Shown: positions 1 through 9,049, counted from the stretch's first letter. The stretch is DNA of 64,000 nucleotides from Achromobacter sp. AONIH1 (GCF_002902905.1 NZ_CP026124.1:2294001-2358000), one strand, 5' to 3'. The notes: generated by a model from the sequence alone, not told the origin. Translations and numbers: made by a program.

Positions 1-207
1 CAGCGGCACGAGGAACAGCAGCCCCAGCCCGTAGCCGAGCTGGGTCAGGGTCACGGTCAGCCCCGCTATCTGCGGGCTTAGGCCTAGGGAGGCGCTGATG
101 GGGCCTGCCAGGGGTTGGACGTAATAGAGATTGGCCGCAGTCAGGCCACAGGCGGTGGCCAGCACCAACGGTAGCCGCGCCGGCGCGCCAACCGAGGCGC
201 CGCTCAT
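1..207 (-). CDS. MFS transporter, N-terminal part (cut by window edge)
   Basis: The first 69 residues of a membrane transporter are visible. After a short basic head comes a hydrophobic first helix containing [12 protein letters not shown], a motif typical of the first helix of DHA1/YnfM-like major facilitator drug or metabolite exporters. A second helix begins ([17 protein letters not shown]) and the gene runs off the left edge. Its ATG overlaps the stop of the upstream dehydrogenase (ATGA), so the two are translationally coupled and probably serve one pathway under the TetR regulator two genes upstream. Substrate cannot be told from this fragment. Confidence 0.8.
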   Translation of the reverse strand, partial: MSGASVGAPARLPLVLATACGLTAANLYYVQPLAGPISASLGLSPQIAGLTVTLTQLGYGLGLLFLVPL

Positions 208-1082
208 GATTGCCCGGCGCGTCGAGCGCTGGTGCGCGACAGGGCAGCCCAGTCCAGTTGGCCTTCATCGTGCGCCAAGCTCTCGATATGGGCGTCGCGC
301 AGCACGCTGGCCAGATGCAGCGGCACATTCACCTGTTCGGCCGCCGCCATCGCCAGCTTCACGTCCTTCAAACCCAGCGCCAGCTTGAAACCCGCCGGCT
401 CGAAGCGGTCAGCGGCTATGGCCTGCCCGTAACCCTTGTAGACGGGCGAGGAGAACATCGTGGACGTGACCAGGTTCAGGAACTCCCCCTTGTCGATGCC
501 GTGGCCGCGCACAAGGGCGACCGCTTCGCTCATGGCACCGATGGCGGTGGCAATCATGAAGTTTGCGGCCAGCTTGGCTGCATTGGCCTGTTCGGGTTTA
601 TCGCCCAGATTCCAGGTCTTCTGACCAAGCACGTCGAACAGCGGCTGCACGCGGACCAGCGCCGGCGTCTCGCCCGCCGCCAGGATGTTGAGCTGCCCAG
701 CTTCTGCGACGTTCCCCCGTCCGAGCACAGGTGCGGCGACATAGCCCACGCCACGCGCCCGGTGCAGATCCGCCAGTTCGACAGCCAACTCGACCGACAC
801 CGTGGCCATGTTGACATGTATCGCGCCCGGCCTCAGCGCAGCCAGGACCTTTCCGTCCAGCACCGTCTCGCGCGTGGCGGCGTCATCGGCCAGCATCGAT
901 ATCAACACATCAGCATCGGCTGCGGCCTCGCCAGGTGTGGCTGCAGAGAGTCCGCCGAGGGCGGCCAACTTCGATGCAGGCTGCGACGAGCGGTTCCAAC
1001 CGCGCACGGTATAGCCGGCCTTGAGCAAATTGGAGGCCATCGGCAATCCCATCGTACCGAGGCCAAGAAAGGCGATCTGCAT
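204..1082 (-). CDS. NAD(P)-dependent 3-hydroxyisobutyrate dehydrogenase-like oxidoreductase
   Basis: A 292-residue soluble beta-hydroxyacid dehydrogenase (HIBADH/GlxR/GLYR1 family), which oxidises or reduces short 3-hydroxyacids with NAD(P). The N-terminal Rossmann motif GLGTMG is at residues 7-12, and the family catalytic lysine sits at K170 in AAKLAANF, followed by N174. The usual substrate-binding segment appears as AAPVLGRGN rather than DAPVSGG, which argues for a divergent substrate. I chose the ATG at 1082 because AAGGAG lies just upstream; an ATG 33 bases earlier falls in the TetR-type operator. It is followed by an overlapping MFS gene and preceded by a TetR gene on the same strand. 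Confidence 0.85.
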   Translation of the reverse strand: MQIAFLGLGTMGLPMASNLLKAGYTVRGWNRSSQPASKLAALGGLSAATPGEAAADADVLISMLADDAATRETVLDGKVLAALRPGAIHVNMATVSVELAVELADLHRARGVGYVAAPVLGRGNVAEAGQLNILAAGETPALVRVQPLFDVLGQKTWNLGDKPEQANAAKLAANFMIATAIGAMSEAVALVRGHGIDKGEFLNLVTSTMFSSPVYKGYGQAIAADRFEPAGFKLALGLKDVKLAMAAAEQVNVPLHLASVLRDAHIESLAHDEGQLDWAALSRTSARRAGQS

Positions 1083-1103
1083 GTCCACACTCCTTGATTT
1101 AAT

Positions 1104-1119
1104 GGAAACGATCATTTCC
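1104..1119. promoter_or_regulatory. Inverted repeat GGAAA-N6-TTTCC, probable TetR operator
   Basis: GGAAACGATCATTTCC lies between the end of the TetR gene and the start of the dehydrogenase gene, just upstream of the dehydrogenase ribosome site. A related repeat, GGAATCAATCGATTTCC, is just upstream of the TetR gene (1784-1800). The shared GGAA...TTTCC arms on both sides suggest that the TetR protein binds both. Binding itself is inference. Confidence 0.5.
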
Positions 1120-1136
1120 TAAATAGATAAAAAAAA

Positions 1137-1760
1137 TCAACTCAATGCCGCTAACGCAACATCAACCACGGCCTGCATCTCCTCACGACTACGGCCGGTC
1201 TTGCCAACAACCCGCATGCCTTGGGTCAGGCAGAGCAGCATCCGCGCTGCCGCCACAGGATCAATGCGAGCGGGGATCGATCCGTCCTCCTGCCCCTGGC
1301 GGACGAGGTCAGCCACCATGGCTTCATTGCGCGCCAATGCCGCTGCGATGTGACCGGCCACGGTCTTGTCAAACGCCGACAGCTCCACCGCGCTGCCCAC
1401 GACCAGGCAGCCCCGCCGGCCCACCGCGCCCTGGGAAGACTCGACATAGAACGTCAGCAAGCCGCGCAAGCGTTCCAAGCCCGTGCCGCCATCGCCCATG
1501 GCCAGACGCATCTTCTCGGTGCGTCTGCTGCGGTAGCGCTCGAACGCGGCCAGGAAGAGCGACTGCTTGTCCTTGAAAGCCTTGTAGAGGCTGCCCTGGG
1601 CAAGATGCATGGCTCGGGTCAGGTCGCTGATGGAGGCGCCGTGGTAACCCCGTTCGCTGAACACATGCACGGCACGATCCAGCGCCTGATCGACGCTGAA
1701 TTCACGTGGGCGGCCCCTGCTGCGAGCAGTGGTGGGTTCAGGTCTTCTGGATATTGGCAT
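1137..1760 (-). CDS. TetR/AcrR family transcriptional regulator
   Basis: 207 residues, the normal length for a TetR repressor. An N-terminal helix-turn-helix occupies about residues 38-72 (SISDLTRAMHLAQGSLYKAF), followed by an all-helical ligand domain containing RRGCLVVGSAVEL, typical of TetR_C proteins related to YcdC/Rv-type regulators. It is the first gene of a same-strand set with the hydroxyacid dehydrogenase and the truncated MFS transporter, so it probably represses that set and itself in response to a metabolite or toxic compound. GGAA...TTTCC inverted repeats flank it on both sides. The effector is unknown. Confidence 0.88.
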   Translation of the reverse strand: MPISRRPEPTTARSRGRPREFSVDQALDRAVHVFSERGYHGASISDLTRAMHLAQGSLYKAFKDKQSLFLAAFERYRSRRTEKMRLAMGDGGTGLERLRGLLTFYVESSQGAVGRRGCLVVGSAVELSAFDKTVAGHIAAALARNEAMVADLVRQGQEDGSIPARIDPVAAARMLLCLTQGMRVVGKTGRSREEMQAVVDVALAALS

Positions 1761-1783
1761 GCTGTGGCAGTGGCGCGCAATTC

Positions 1784-1800
1784 GGAATCAATCGATTTCC
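1784..1800. promoter_or_regulatory. Inverted repeat GGAA-N9-TTCC upstream of the TetR gene
   Basis: GGAATCAATCGATTTCC is 24 bases upstream of the TetR start codon and resembles the repeat at 1104-1119. Probable autoregulatory operator, by inference from position and shared arms. Confidence 0.45.
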
Positions 1801-1875
1801 AATATAGCACCTATCAGCCATATGATGCAGGACGTTGCGCGCACCAGCGCGCGCGAAAGCGGAACCGACCACCAC

Positions 1876-2883
1876 TCAAAACTGGTGGACGTAGAACAGA
1901 TTGACAACATTGCCCGCGGCGGCATTCTCCACCTTCACCGGCAGATACAGGTTCACGTTGACGAAGTTGCGCGGGTCCAGCGTCCAGGAAACACCAGGAC
2001 CCAGATAGAACTTCTTCTGGCGCGTGTTCGCCACACGCTGCCCGTTGGTTCGGTTGTCATGCAATTGCTGCAGATAGTAGCCATTGATGCCCACGCGGAA
2101 GTTCGGTGCCACCGCCACCGAACTGGCGAAATTGATCCAGGCGGCATCGCCGGCCTTGCCGTTGCGGAAATTGAAGCCCTCCAACTCTGGCACGTTGGCC
2201 GCCTTGTCTGCCCGGAAGTTATAGATGTAGTTGAGCCGCGCACTGATTTCCCAGTTTCGGGTGGGCAGTACGGTGAACGCCCAGTTTGCAATCGTCGACC
2301 AGTACCCGGCGCCCTGATTCAAGTCACGGTCACGATCGAACTTGCCAACCGGAACGATAACGTCGAATTCGAAACGTTGTGAAAACACCGGACGGCCATT
2401 CCTCATCACGGGGAGCATCTGGACGTAGGGACCGAAGGTGACATCGCCCAGGCCCAGACCGTTGTCGCTCAACGTCGCCGGACTGCCGTTACCGAACGAC
2501 GAGTTCATGTTTATGACCGGGACGATGGTGTTGAAGCCCAGCACTCCACCGAACGGCTTGTAGGGCGTGACATAGACAATTTGATTCAGCAACGAGGTGG
2601 TCTGGATGCGCGGCTTGCGAAACGCCGGGCTGTCATGGCCGTTGGCATCCTTGATGGAATCCAGGTCGGAGTAGTCCAGGTATTGGACAAGGGCCCAGCC
2701 GGGCGTGGTGCGGGTGAACCCATCCAGAAAGCTCGTGCCTCCGGTATTGAGGCCGGAAGTCAATTGAACGGTTTGCGGCACGTTCGCCGCCCACGCCGGC
2801 ATGGCGGCGAGCCCAAGCAAGAGGGCGAACGCGACACGATGGCGGCGTGGCGATGGGGCTGCAACGACGAACGCGGATTGCAC
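1876..2883 (-). CDS. MetA/SphA-type outer-membrane channel protein (phenol degradation family)
   Basis: 335 residues starting with a signal peptide (hydrophobic LLLGLAAMPAWA, cleavage expected near residue 32). The mature part is rich in alternating beta-strand patterns and ends in FYVHQF, an aromatic terminus typical of outer-membrane beta-barrels. The pattern GLNTGGTSFLDGF and VQYLDYSDLDSIKD fits the MetA-pathway-of-phenol-degradation family (PF13557), whose members are thought to admit hydrophobic aromatic substrates. It is the last gene of a six-gene minus-strand operon beginning with phenolic acid decarboxylase, which supports an uptake role for phenylpropanoid-derived compounds. Direct substrate evidence is absent. 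Confidence 0.8.
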   Translation of the reverse strand: MQSAFVVAAPSPRRHRVAFALLLGLAAMPAWAANVPQTVQLTSGLNTGGTSFLDGFTRTTPGWALVQYLDYSDLDSIKDANGHDSPAFRKPRIQTTSLLNQIVYVTPYKPFGGVLGFNTIVPVINMNSSFGNGSPATLSDNGLGLGDVTFGPYVQMLPVMRNGRPVFSQRFEFDVIVPVGKFDRDRDLNQGAGYWSTIANWAFTVLPTRNWEISARLNYIYNFRADKAANVPELEGFNFRNGKAGDAAWINFASSVAVAPNFRVGINGYYLQQLHDNRTNGQRVANTRQKKFYLGPGVSWTLDPRNFVNVNLYLPVKVENAAAGNVVNLFYVHQF

Positions 2884-2929
2884 GGCAGATTCTCCTGAAC
2901 AGGATGGAACGACCGAACGCCGGGAGAAA

Positions 2930-4021
2930 TCAGAACGACGTGATGACGCTGCGCGCGATCTTGCCGTGCTTGAGTTCTTCGTACGCCTCGTTGATTTCCG
3001 AAATATTGATCTCTTGCGAGATCAGGTCATCCAGATTTAGCTTGCCTTGCAGATACAGCTCGGCATACATCGGGATGTCGTGCTTGATATTGGAAGACCC
3101 CATCAAAACACCCTGGATACGTCGCTGCGAAGCGATGAACTCTTCCATCACCGAGATCTCGATCCGGGAGTTAGGCTTGTGCACACCGATCAGATACGCG
3201 CCACCACCCACGCGGGTCATGCGCAGCGCCTGTTCCGAGGTCTGCTTGAGCCCCACGACTTCAAAGGCGTGATCGACGCCGCCTTTGGTCAACGCCACCA
3301 CTTGCTCCACAGGATCGACAGTCGACGAATCGATCACGTCCGTAGCGCCGAACTTCTTGGCCAGATCGAATTTTCCGGGTTGCACGTCGATCGCAATGAT
3401 GCGTGTCGCGCCAGCAAGTTTCGCTCCGGAAATCACATTCAAACCCACCCCACCAATACCGATCACCGCCACCGTGTCCCCCGGCTTGACCGCTGCGGTA
3501 TTGATGGCGGCGCCGGCCCCGGTCACCGTCCCGCAACCCAGCACGCAGGCCTGCGGGAACGGGATGCTGTTGGGCACTTTGGCCAGTTGGTTTTCGTGGA
3601 CCAGGGTCTTCTCGGCGAATCCAGCCGTTCCGAACACCGATGTCAAAGGCTGGCCTTCAAGCGTCAGGCGCGATGACTGATCAGCGGAGCGCACGGTCTC
3701 TTCAGGATGCTTGCACTGATACGTACGGCCGGCCAGGCAGGATTCGCAATGCCCACAGTACTGGATGAGGCAGGCGACGACATGGTCGCCCACGGCAAAT
3801 TCGCGCACCTGCGGTCCGACCTCGACCACCACGCCCGCGACCTCATGTCCGAACACTGCAGGCATGGGGACACCGAATTCATGACTGGCGAAATGAAGGT
3901 CGGTGTGGCACAAGCCCGAAGCCTTGACCTCGACCAGCACCTCCCGGCCTTCAGGCTTGGCAATTTGTACGGTCTCGATCTCGAACTTGTCCCCGACGCG
4001 TTTGACCACTGCAGCTTTCAT
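2930..4021 (-). CDS. Zn-dependent alcohol dehydrogenase (aryl-alcohol type MDR)
   Basis: 363 residues of the zinc-containing medium-chain dehydrogenase family, oxidising an alcohol to an aldehyde with NAD. Catalytic zinc ligands are visible as C38 (GLCHTDLHF) and H59-E60 (FGHEVAG). The structural zinc cysteines are C89, C92, C95 and C103. The cofactor motif GIGGVGLN is in the middle. It resembles XylB-like and Rxyl_3153-type aryl alcohol dehydrogenases more than class III enzymes. Its gene follows an aldehyde dehydrogenase gene by 22 bases, so the pair likely converts an aromatic alcohol to its acid. The exact substrate is inferred from the operon only. Confidence 0.88.
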   Translation of the reverse strand: MKAAVVKRVGDKFEIETVQIAKPEGREVLVEVKASGLCHTDLHFASHEFGVPMPAVFGHEVAGVVVEVGPQVREFAVGDHVVACLIQYCGHCESCLAGRTYQCKHPEETVRSADQSSRLTLEGQPLTSVFGTAGFAEKTLVHENQLAKVPNSIPFPQACVLGCGTVTGAGAAINTAAVKPGDTVAVIGIGGVGLNVISGAKLAGATRIIAIDVQPGKFDLAKKFGATDVIDSSTVDPVEQVVALTKGGVDHAFEVVGLKQTSEQALRMTRVGGGAYLIGVHKPNSRIEISVMEEFIASQRRIQGVLMGSSNIKHDIPMYAELYLQGKLNLDDLISQEINISEINEAYEELKHGKIARSVITSF

Positions 4022-4043
4022 GTGTTTTCTCCCAGAGACACGA

Positions 4044-5519
4044 TCAGAACGGATAGGCCGGGACGTCGTTGTCGATCGTCAGCCACTGCCAGTGGGTGTA
4101 CTCCTCCCAGTCCGCAGGTCCGCCCACGCTCGTGCCGTTGCCAGATGCGCCGGTGCCACCGAACGGATTGACCACCTCGTCGCCAACAGTCTGGTCATTG
4201 ATGTGCACCATGCCGGCGTCGAGTTGCTGGGCCAGTGCTATCGCACGGCCTGTCGAACCGGACAGCACGCCTGCAGACAGACCGTACTCGGTGGCATTGG
4301 CTATTTCGGCGGCCTCGTCGTCACTGCCGAAGGTGATGATGTTGATGACCGGACCGAACACCTCTTCGTCGTAGGCGCGCATGCCCGGTTGGACATTGGA
4401 GAGGACCGTGGGGGCGTAAAACAACCCTTCATACGTTCCGCCTGCTTCCAGTTTGGCACCTGCCGCCACGGAGGCATCTACAATGTCGATGACGTTCTTG
4501 ATCTGGCGTTGGTCGATGATGGGGCCCAGCGCCACGGCCTCCTTCGCCGGATTGCCGGCCTTCAGCGCGCGAGCCTTTGCTACCAGGCGCTGGGTGAACG
4601 ACTCGGCGATCGAGCGCTGCACCAGCACACGCCCTGTGGCCATGCAGATTTGACCCTGGTGGAAATAGGCGCCGAATGCGACGGCCGAGGCGGCTTTGTC
4701 GAGATCCGCGTCGTCGAGCACGATGAGCGGATTCTTTCCTCCCAGCTCCAGCGACACCTTCTTGAGGTGCTTGCCGGCGATTTCTCCGATCTTGCGTCCG
4801 GCAGCCGTAGAGCCGGTGAAGGCGATCATCTGCACCCCCGGGTGCTCCACCAGCGTCTGTCCGGGTTCGGCAAAGCCGGGTAGCACATGCAGCACGCCCT
4901 TGGGCAGGCCGGCTCGCTCCAGGGCCGCCGCGACAACGATGCCGCCGGCGAAAGGCGTGCGCGGATCGGGCTTGAGCACCACGGCGTTGCCAACAGCCAA
5001 CGCGGGCGCCACCGAACGCAACCCGAGAACAAGGGGGAAGTTGAACGGAGAGATCACGCCGACCACGCCCAAGGGGCGGCGGCGGGCGAAGCTGAGTCGG
5101 CCGGTCTTGCTTGGCAGCACTTGGCCCTGCGCCTGCAGGGGCATGGCGGCGGCTTGATAAAACAGGACGATCGCCTCGTTGATCTCATGACGCCCCTTGG
5201 CCTCGATGCCTCCAGTTTCACGGGCAACCAGCAGCGCGGCCTGCTCCGCCTCCTCCTCCAGAATCTGCCCGGCGCGACGCAGGACCGCCGCCCGATCTCG
5301 GGGTGGCATCGAGGCCCAGGCTTTTTGCGCCTTGCTGGCTTGCTCAATGGCGGCAACCGCGTCTTCGGTATTGGCCTGGCCCACTTCGTAGAGAAATTCG
5401 CCGCTGGCCGGCTCCGCCACCTTCAGGACGCCGCCGCGTGCGGGCACCCAATCGCCGTTGAATATTTTCCCGCTCCAATGCGAGCTGTCGGTCAGGCGGT
5501 AGGACGAGTCTTGTTTCAT
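4044..5519 (-). CDS. Aldehyde dehydrogenase (benzaldehyde/vanillin dehydrogenase type)
   Basis: 491 residues from the ATG at 5519, chosen because TTGGAG stands about 8 bases upstream; an in-frame ATG 48 bases further up has no good ribosome site. Catalytic residues are plain: N160 in PFNFP, E258 in LELGG and C292 in GQICMATGR. The QGQICMATGR context and SFARRRPLGVVG are typical of NAD-dependent benzaldehyde/vanillin dehydrogenases such as XylC or Vdh. It lies between an MBL hydrolase and an aryl alcohol dehydrogenase in the phenolic operon and would oxidise the aromatic aldehyde to the carboxylate in the cytoplasm. Confidence 0.9.
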   Translation of the reverse strand: MKQDSSYRLTDSSHWSGKIFNGDWVPARGGVLKVAEPASGEFLYEVGQANTEDAVAAIEQASKAQKAWASMPPRDRAAVLRRAGQILEEEAEQAALLVARETGGIEAKGRHEINEAIVLFYQAAAMPLQAQGQVLPSKTGRLSFARRRPLGVVGVISPFNFPLVLGLRSVAPALAVGNAVVLKPDPRTPFAGGIVVAAALERAGLPKGVLHVLPGFAEPGQTLVEHPGVQMIAFTGSTAAGRKIGEIAGKHLKKVSLELGGKNPLIVLDDADLDKAASAVAFGAYFHQGQICMATGRVLVQRSIAESFTQRLVAKARALKAGNPAKEAVALGPIIDQRQIKNVIDIVDASVAAGAKLEAGGTYEGLFYAPTVLSNVQPGMRAYDEEVFGPVINIITFGSDDEAAEIANATEYGLSAGVLSGSTGRAIALAQQLDAGMVHINDQTVGDEVVNPFGGTGASGNGTSVGGPADWEEYTHWQWLTIDNDVPAYPF

Positions 5520-5570
5520 GGTGTCACTCCAATTTCTGTTTTTGGGGGAGCCCGTTGTCAGGCTCAACCG

Positions 5571-6542
5571 TCAGTAAGCCTGGATCTGCCGCAGTTCCGG
5601 CGGCCATTCTCCGGGCCACTTGTAGTGGTCCTTCATGATGCGGGCGCTGTATTCGAGGCAAATCTGTGTGGCGAGGCCCGGGTACTGGCGGTTCATCGCA
5701 TCGATGATTTCCTGGCTGTCGTGAGCCTTGTACATGGCGTCCTGGAATGCCTTGATGTATTCGCGGGTGAAGGCGATTGCGTCAGGGGAAACATCGGCGG
5801 CCGAGATCGCGTGGCCGGGAACAACGACCTCAGGGCCCAGGGCCTGCAGCTTGTCCAGTTCATCAAGCCACGCCTTGCGCATGGGCGGTGTCTTCGCATC
5901 CGCGATCCAGACATGCGCATGGGAAAACACGATGTCGGCCGCGACCAGGGTCTTGATCGAAGGTATCCAGACGCCCGTCGCCAGATCGGAATCACCGCGG
6001 GTCGGCCCAAGCACTTCGAGCCGTTGACCTTCGAGTTCAATAAACGGCTCGGTCAGGCCCTGAACATTCACCGCTGTCGCGCTGCCGTTCTGGTGCAGGA
6101 TCTGCTGGGTCCAATAGCCGATCTTGAACGGATAGGCCTTGTTGACCATCGCCGCAACCTCAGGCAAGGCCACCACCTGGGCCTTGGGGAAAGCCTCATG
6201 GACCGCCGACAGACCCATGAAATGATCGGGGTGCATGTGGCTGATGTAGATGAATTTCAGGTCACGGCCGGTTTCGAGAATCTCTGCCACCAGTCGATGG
6301 GCATTCGAGAGCGTGAACTGCGAATCGATCAGGACCGCGTCATGCTTGCCATAGACGATGGCAGAGTTGACGCCGAAGCCCATATTGGCATCGCCGCCGT
6401 TGAACACCCTCACGTGAAGTGGCGCATTCTCGGGCGCCTGCACCGTGGCGGCTGTGGGCAGGCTCAACGACTGGGCACCTGCGGCCAAGGGGAGAATCAG
6501 AACGCAAAATGCGAGACTGCGTAGCCAGTTTTTCCTGGACAT
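5571..6542 (-). CDS. Exported MBL-fold metallo-hydrolase
   Basis: 323 residues with a signal peptide (basic start, hydrophobic LAFCVLILPLAAGAQ, cleavage near residue 24). The zinc motif HMHPDH is at H102-H107, with further ligands expected at the histidine in VVVPGHAI and at an aspartate in VAADIV. The layout (quinoprotein-relay or SoxH-like MBL) is frequent near periplasmic alcohol/aldehyde oxidation genes. In this operon it stands between an SDR and an aldehyde dehydrogenase, so a role in hydrolysing an ester, lactone or thioester intermediate outside the cytoplasm is possible. The true substrate is unknown. Confidence 0.85.
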   Translation of the reverse strand: MSRKNWLRSLAFCVLILPLAAGAQSLSLPTAATVQAPENAPLHVRVFNGGDANMGFGVNSAIVYGKHDAVLIDSQFTLSNAHRLVAEILETGRDLKFIYISHMHPDHFMGLSAVHEAFPKAQVVALPEVAAMVNKAYPFKIGYWTQQILHQNGSATAVNVQGLTEPFIELEGQRLEVLGPTRGDSDLATGVWIPSIKTLVAADIVFSHAHVWIADAKTPPMRKAWLDELDKLQALGPEVVVPGHAISAADVSPDAIAFTREYIKAFQDAMYKAHDSQEIIDAMNRQYPGLATQICLEYSARIMKDHYKWPGEWPPELRQIQAY

Positions 6543-6660
6543 GGATCACGTCCTTCATAGATCAGCAGAGAATTGAAAACAGGTGGTTCGAAGCGAAAAG
6601 AGCGGGCAGATAGTCCTGCCCGTCATCGCGGGCCACCGGCCCGAATTGCACGTCTCGCGG

Positions 6661-7428
6661 TCAATGGGCCGTCTGACCACCGTCAACCAGGTACACCTGG
6701 CCCGTGGCGAAGCTCGCTGCTGGCGAGCACAGGAAGAGCACCATGCCTGCGAGTTCTTCAGGCTCTGCAGGGCGACCGATCGGGCTGTTGGCCATCAGGT
6801 TGCGCTTGAACTGCGGATCATCGAGCCAGCGCTTGGTCATTGGCGTCGCAACCAAACCAGGGGCCAGGGCATTCACTCTTATTCCCTGGGCGGCATAGTC
6901 CAGCGCCGCCGCCCGGGTCAGTCCGATGACACCGTGCTTGGCCGCTACATACGGCGCCATTCCCGGATCGGCTACGACACCGGCCACCGAGGCGGTATTG
7001 ACGATAGCGCCGCCGCCACCGGCGAGCATGGCCGGGATCTCGTACTTGAGGCATAGGAATACGCCTTTCAGATCGACGCCGAGGATGCGGTCGAAGTCCT
7101 GCTCGCTCTGCTCGGCCAGGGGCTTGGTCGGCGGCAGGAGCCCCGCATTGTTGAAAGCGACATCGAGTCGCCCATGCTTGGCCACGGTGGCAGCGACGAG
7201 CGCCTCGACAGATGCCGCCTTGGACACGTCGGTTTCGATGAACGTGGCGCTGCCACCTGCGTCAGCGACAAGCTGCGCTGTCTCGGCTGCACGCTGATCA
7301 ACGTCGCCCAGCACCAGCGTTGCACCTTGCTCGGCGAACGCCAGCGCGGTGGCTCGCCCGATCCCTGTGGACGCGCCGGTAATCAGCACGATCTTGCCGG
7401 AGTAGTCCAGAAGATTCTTATTTGTCAT
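6661..7428 (-). CDS. SDR family oxidoreductase
   Basis: 255 residues of a classical short-chain dehydrogenase. The NAD(P) motif TGASTGIGRA is at residues 18-27, the NNAG motif is present, and the catalytic set appears as NTASVAG (Ser) and YVAAKHG (Tyr/Lys). The C-terminus, SFATGQVYLVDGGQTAH, is typical of the family. It is the second gene of the phenolic operon, after padC. Substrate could be a ketone or secondary alcohol formed from the decarboxylated phenylpropanoid; this is inference from context. Confidence 0.88.
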   Translation of the reverse strand: MTNKNLLDYSGKIVLITGASTGIGRATALAFAEQGATLVLGDVDQRAAETAQLVADAGGSATFIETDVSKAASVEALVAATVAKHGRLDVAFNNAGLLPPTKPLAEQSEQDFDRILGVDLKGVFLCLKYEIPAMLAGGGGAIVNTASVAGVVADPGMAPYVAAKHGVIGLTRAAALDYAAQGIRVNALAPGLVATPMTKRWLDDPQFKRNLMANSPIGRPAEPEELAGMVLFLCSPAASFATGQVYLVDGGQTAH

Positions 7429-7486
7429 ATCCGTAGGTCCCTGCTATGACGGTTGGAGTAACAGGCAGCGTGATGGCAGGCCGTGG

Positions 7487-8005
7487 TCAGTTGCGCCGCG
7501 AGGCGTACCCTTCAGGAAGCTCGGCCGGGCCGCAGGCCACCACCGTCTCGTCATCCACACCGGCATCCTCGACGAAGGTCAAGGTGGCGAACTCGTCGAT
7601 GACCAGTTTCGGGTAGGTCGGCCCGTTGTCGCGGTATTGCTTGATTTGGTCCAGGTGGTCGTTCTGGAAGCAGACGGTCTTCTCGGGTTCGCGCGCGATC
7701 CACTGCGGGAAGAAGATCACGCCGTGGACAAAGCGCTCGGAAAAATTGACGGCAACGCTCACCGTCGTCCCCGTCGGTTCGTCCCAGGAGACCTTGCAGA
7801 TGTCGTCGGACAACCGCACCAGGTGTACCAACTGATCGCGCACCCAACGCCCACCCACCATGCCGCTGTGGATGCGGTAGTCGATCGTGCGATCATTCTT
7901 GATGTACATCTCGTACTGCCAACCATTGTCGTAGGTATAAATGAAGTGCTTACCCACGAAGTTCTTGAGTTGCTCGGGTTTGGTGGATTCAAAATTCTCA
8001 GTCAT
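7487..8005 (-). CDS. padC: Phenolic acid decarboxylase
   Basis: 172 residues, the usual length for the PadC/FDC lipocalin-like decarboxylases that convert p-coumaric, ferulic or caffeic acid to the 4-vinylphenol without a cofactor. Recognisable family segments are [14 protein letters not shown] (substrate lid), [13 protein letters not shown] and [17 protein letters not shown]. It opens the minus-strand operon and is divergent from a LysR gene, whereas PadR commonly controls padC in other bacteria. That position makes hydroxycinnamates the likely entry compounds for the whole operon. Confidence 0.92.
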   Translation of the reverse strand: MTENFESTKPEQLKNFVGKHFIYTYDNGWQYEMYIKNDRTIDYRIHSGMVGGRWVRDQLVHLVRLSDDICKVSWDEPTGTTVSVAVNFSERFVHGVIFFPQWIAREPEKTVCFQNDHLDQIKQYRDNGPTYPKLVIDEFATLTFVEDAGVDDETVVACGPAELPEGYASRRN

Positions 8006-8085
8006 GATCTTTCGCCTTGTACGCCTTTAAATCAGCAGGTTGCGACACAGAAATCATTCGCATGTTAGTCTTCTGAAAGTGAGAT

Positions 8086-8104
8086 GAGAAAGACTTGCTT
8101 TCTC
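8086..8104. promoter_or_regulatory. Inverted repeat GAGAAAG-N5-CTTTCTC between padC and the LysR gene
   Basis: A perfect 7-bp inverted repeat with a 5-bp centre lies in the divergent region, 81 bases upstream of padC and 46 bases upstream of the LysR start. It is well placed to be the operator for both genes. It is not a strict T-N11-A LysR box as written, so the binding protein is unproven. Confidence 0.5.
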
Positions 8105-8149
8105 TTAATCCATGCTTTTCAAGTCTTAATAAAGTGGAGGCCGAAGACC

Positions 8150-9049
8150 TTGGAGCTGCGTCACCTGCGCTATTTCATAGCGATCGTCGAGGCCGGAACC
8201 TTCACCCGTGCGGCGGAGCGTCTTCACACCGCGCAACCCTCCCTGAGCCGGCAGATTCGCGACCTTGAAGATTTCCTTCAGGTTGCTCTTTTCGAGCGAT
8301 CCACCCGAAGCGTCAAACTCACCGAGGCAGGCACAGTCTTCCTGAATGAGGCTCGCCTGGTGCTCGCTCAGGCTGAGCGGGCCATCGACACAGCCCGACG
8401 AGCCGCAGGGGCCCAGCAATTTCACCTGACCGTGGGAGTGCTGCAAGGCGTTGAACTTGGCAAGCTGGTGAGCGTCATCAACACGCTCCACATCACGTCT
8501 CCCAAGATCGAACTGACATTGCAAAGCCGGTCCTCACCCGAACTGATCGATGAAGTCATTGAGCGCAAAGTCGATCTGGCCTTCATCCGCCCATCAGCGC
8601 AGAGTAAGGGACTGCACTTGCGCACCGTTCGACAGGAGAAGCTCGTTGTGGCTCTACCCAAAGGGCACAAGTTCGCCAGCCGGCGCACCGTGAAGCTCGG
8701 ACAACTGCGTCACGAGCCTTTCATTGGCATTCCCTACGAATTCGCCCCCGTGCTTGTCGATGCGGTGCAGGCACTGCTTCGAAGCCTGGGGCTCTCTCTT
8801 AAGTGGGCTTACGAGGCCGAGAATGTCCTGATGGCAATGTCACTCATCCGCTCGGCCGGTGCGGTGTGCCTGCTGCCTGAATCGTATATCGCGATGCTCC
8901 CGCAGGGCGTAGTCGCGGTGGAGCTTGCCGAAACCGGCCCGACGCTGGAACTGGCAATGGCCTGGCATCCTGAAAACCAATCACCCGCGCTAAGGGCTTT
9001 CGTCAAGGCGTTCGGCGAACCGGCAAGGCCAGAGCAGGAGAAGCCGTAG
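8150..9049 (+). CDS. LysR-type transcriptional regulator, phenolic operon
   Basis: 299 residues counted from a TTG at 8150, preceded by GGAGG nine bases upstream. The protein then begins LELRHLRYFIAI, exactly where LysR proteins normally begin; an ATG at 8084 would add 22 unusual residues and cover the inverted repeat. The helix-turn-helix is at about residues 15-50 (TFTRAAERLHTAQPSLSRQI), followed by a periplasmic-binding-fold effector domain of BenM/CatR style. It is divergent from padC and most likely activates that operon in response to a hydroxycinnamate or vinylphenol. The next plus-strand gene is an MDR oxidoreductase. Confidence 0.88.
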   Translation: MELRHLRYFIAIVEAGTFTRAAERLHTAQPSLSRQIRDLEDFLQVALFERSTRSVKLTEAGTVFLNEARLVLAQAERAIDTARRAAGAQQFHLTVGVLQGVELGKLVSVINTLHITSPKIELTLQSRSSPELIDEVIERKVDLAFIRPSAQSKGLHLRTVRQEKLVVALPKGHKFASRRTVKLGQLRHEPFIGIPYEFAPVLVDAVQALLRSLGLSLKWAYEAENVLMAMSLIRSAGAVCLLPESYIAMLPQGVVAVELAETGPTLELAMAWHPENQSPALRAFVKAFGEPARPEQEKP

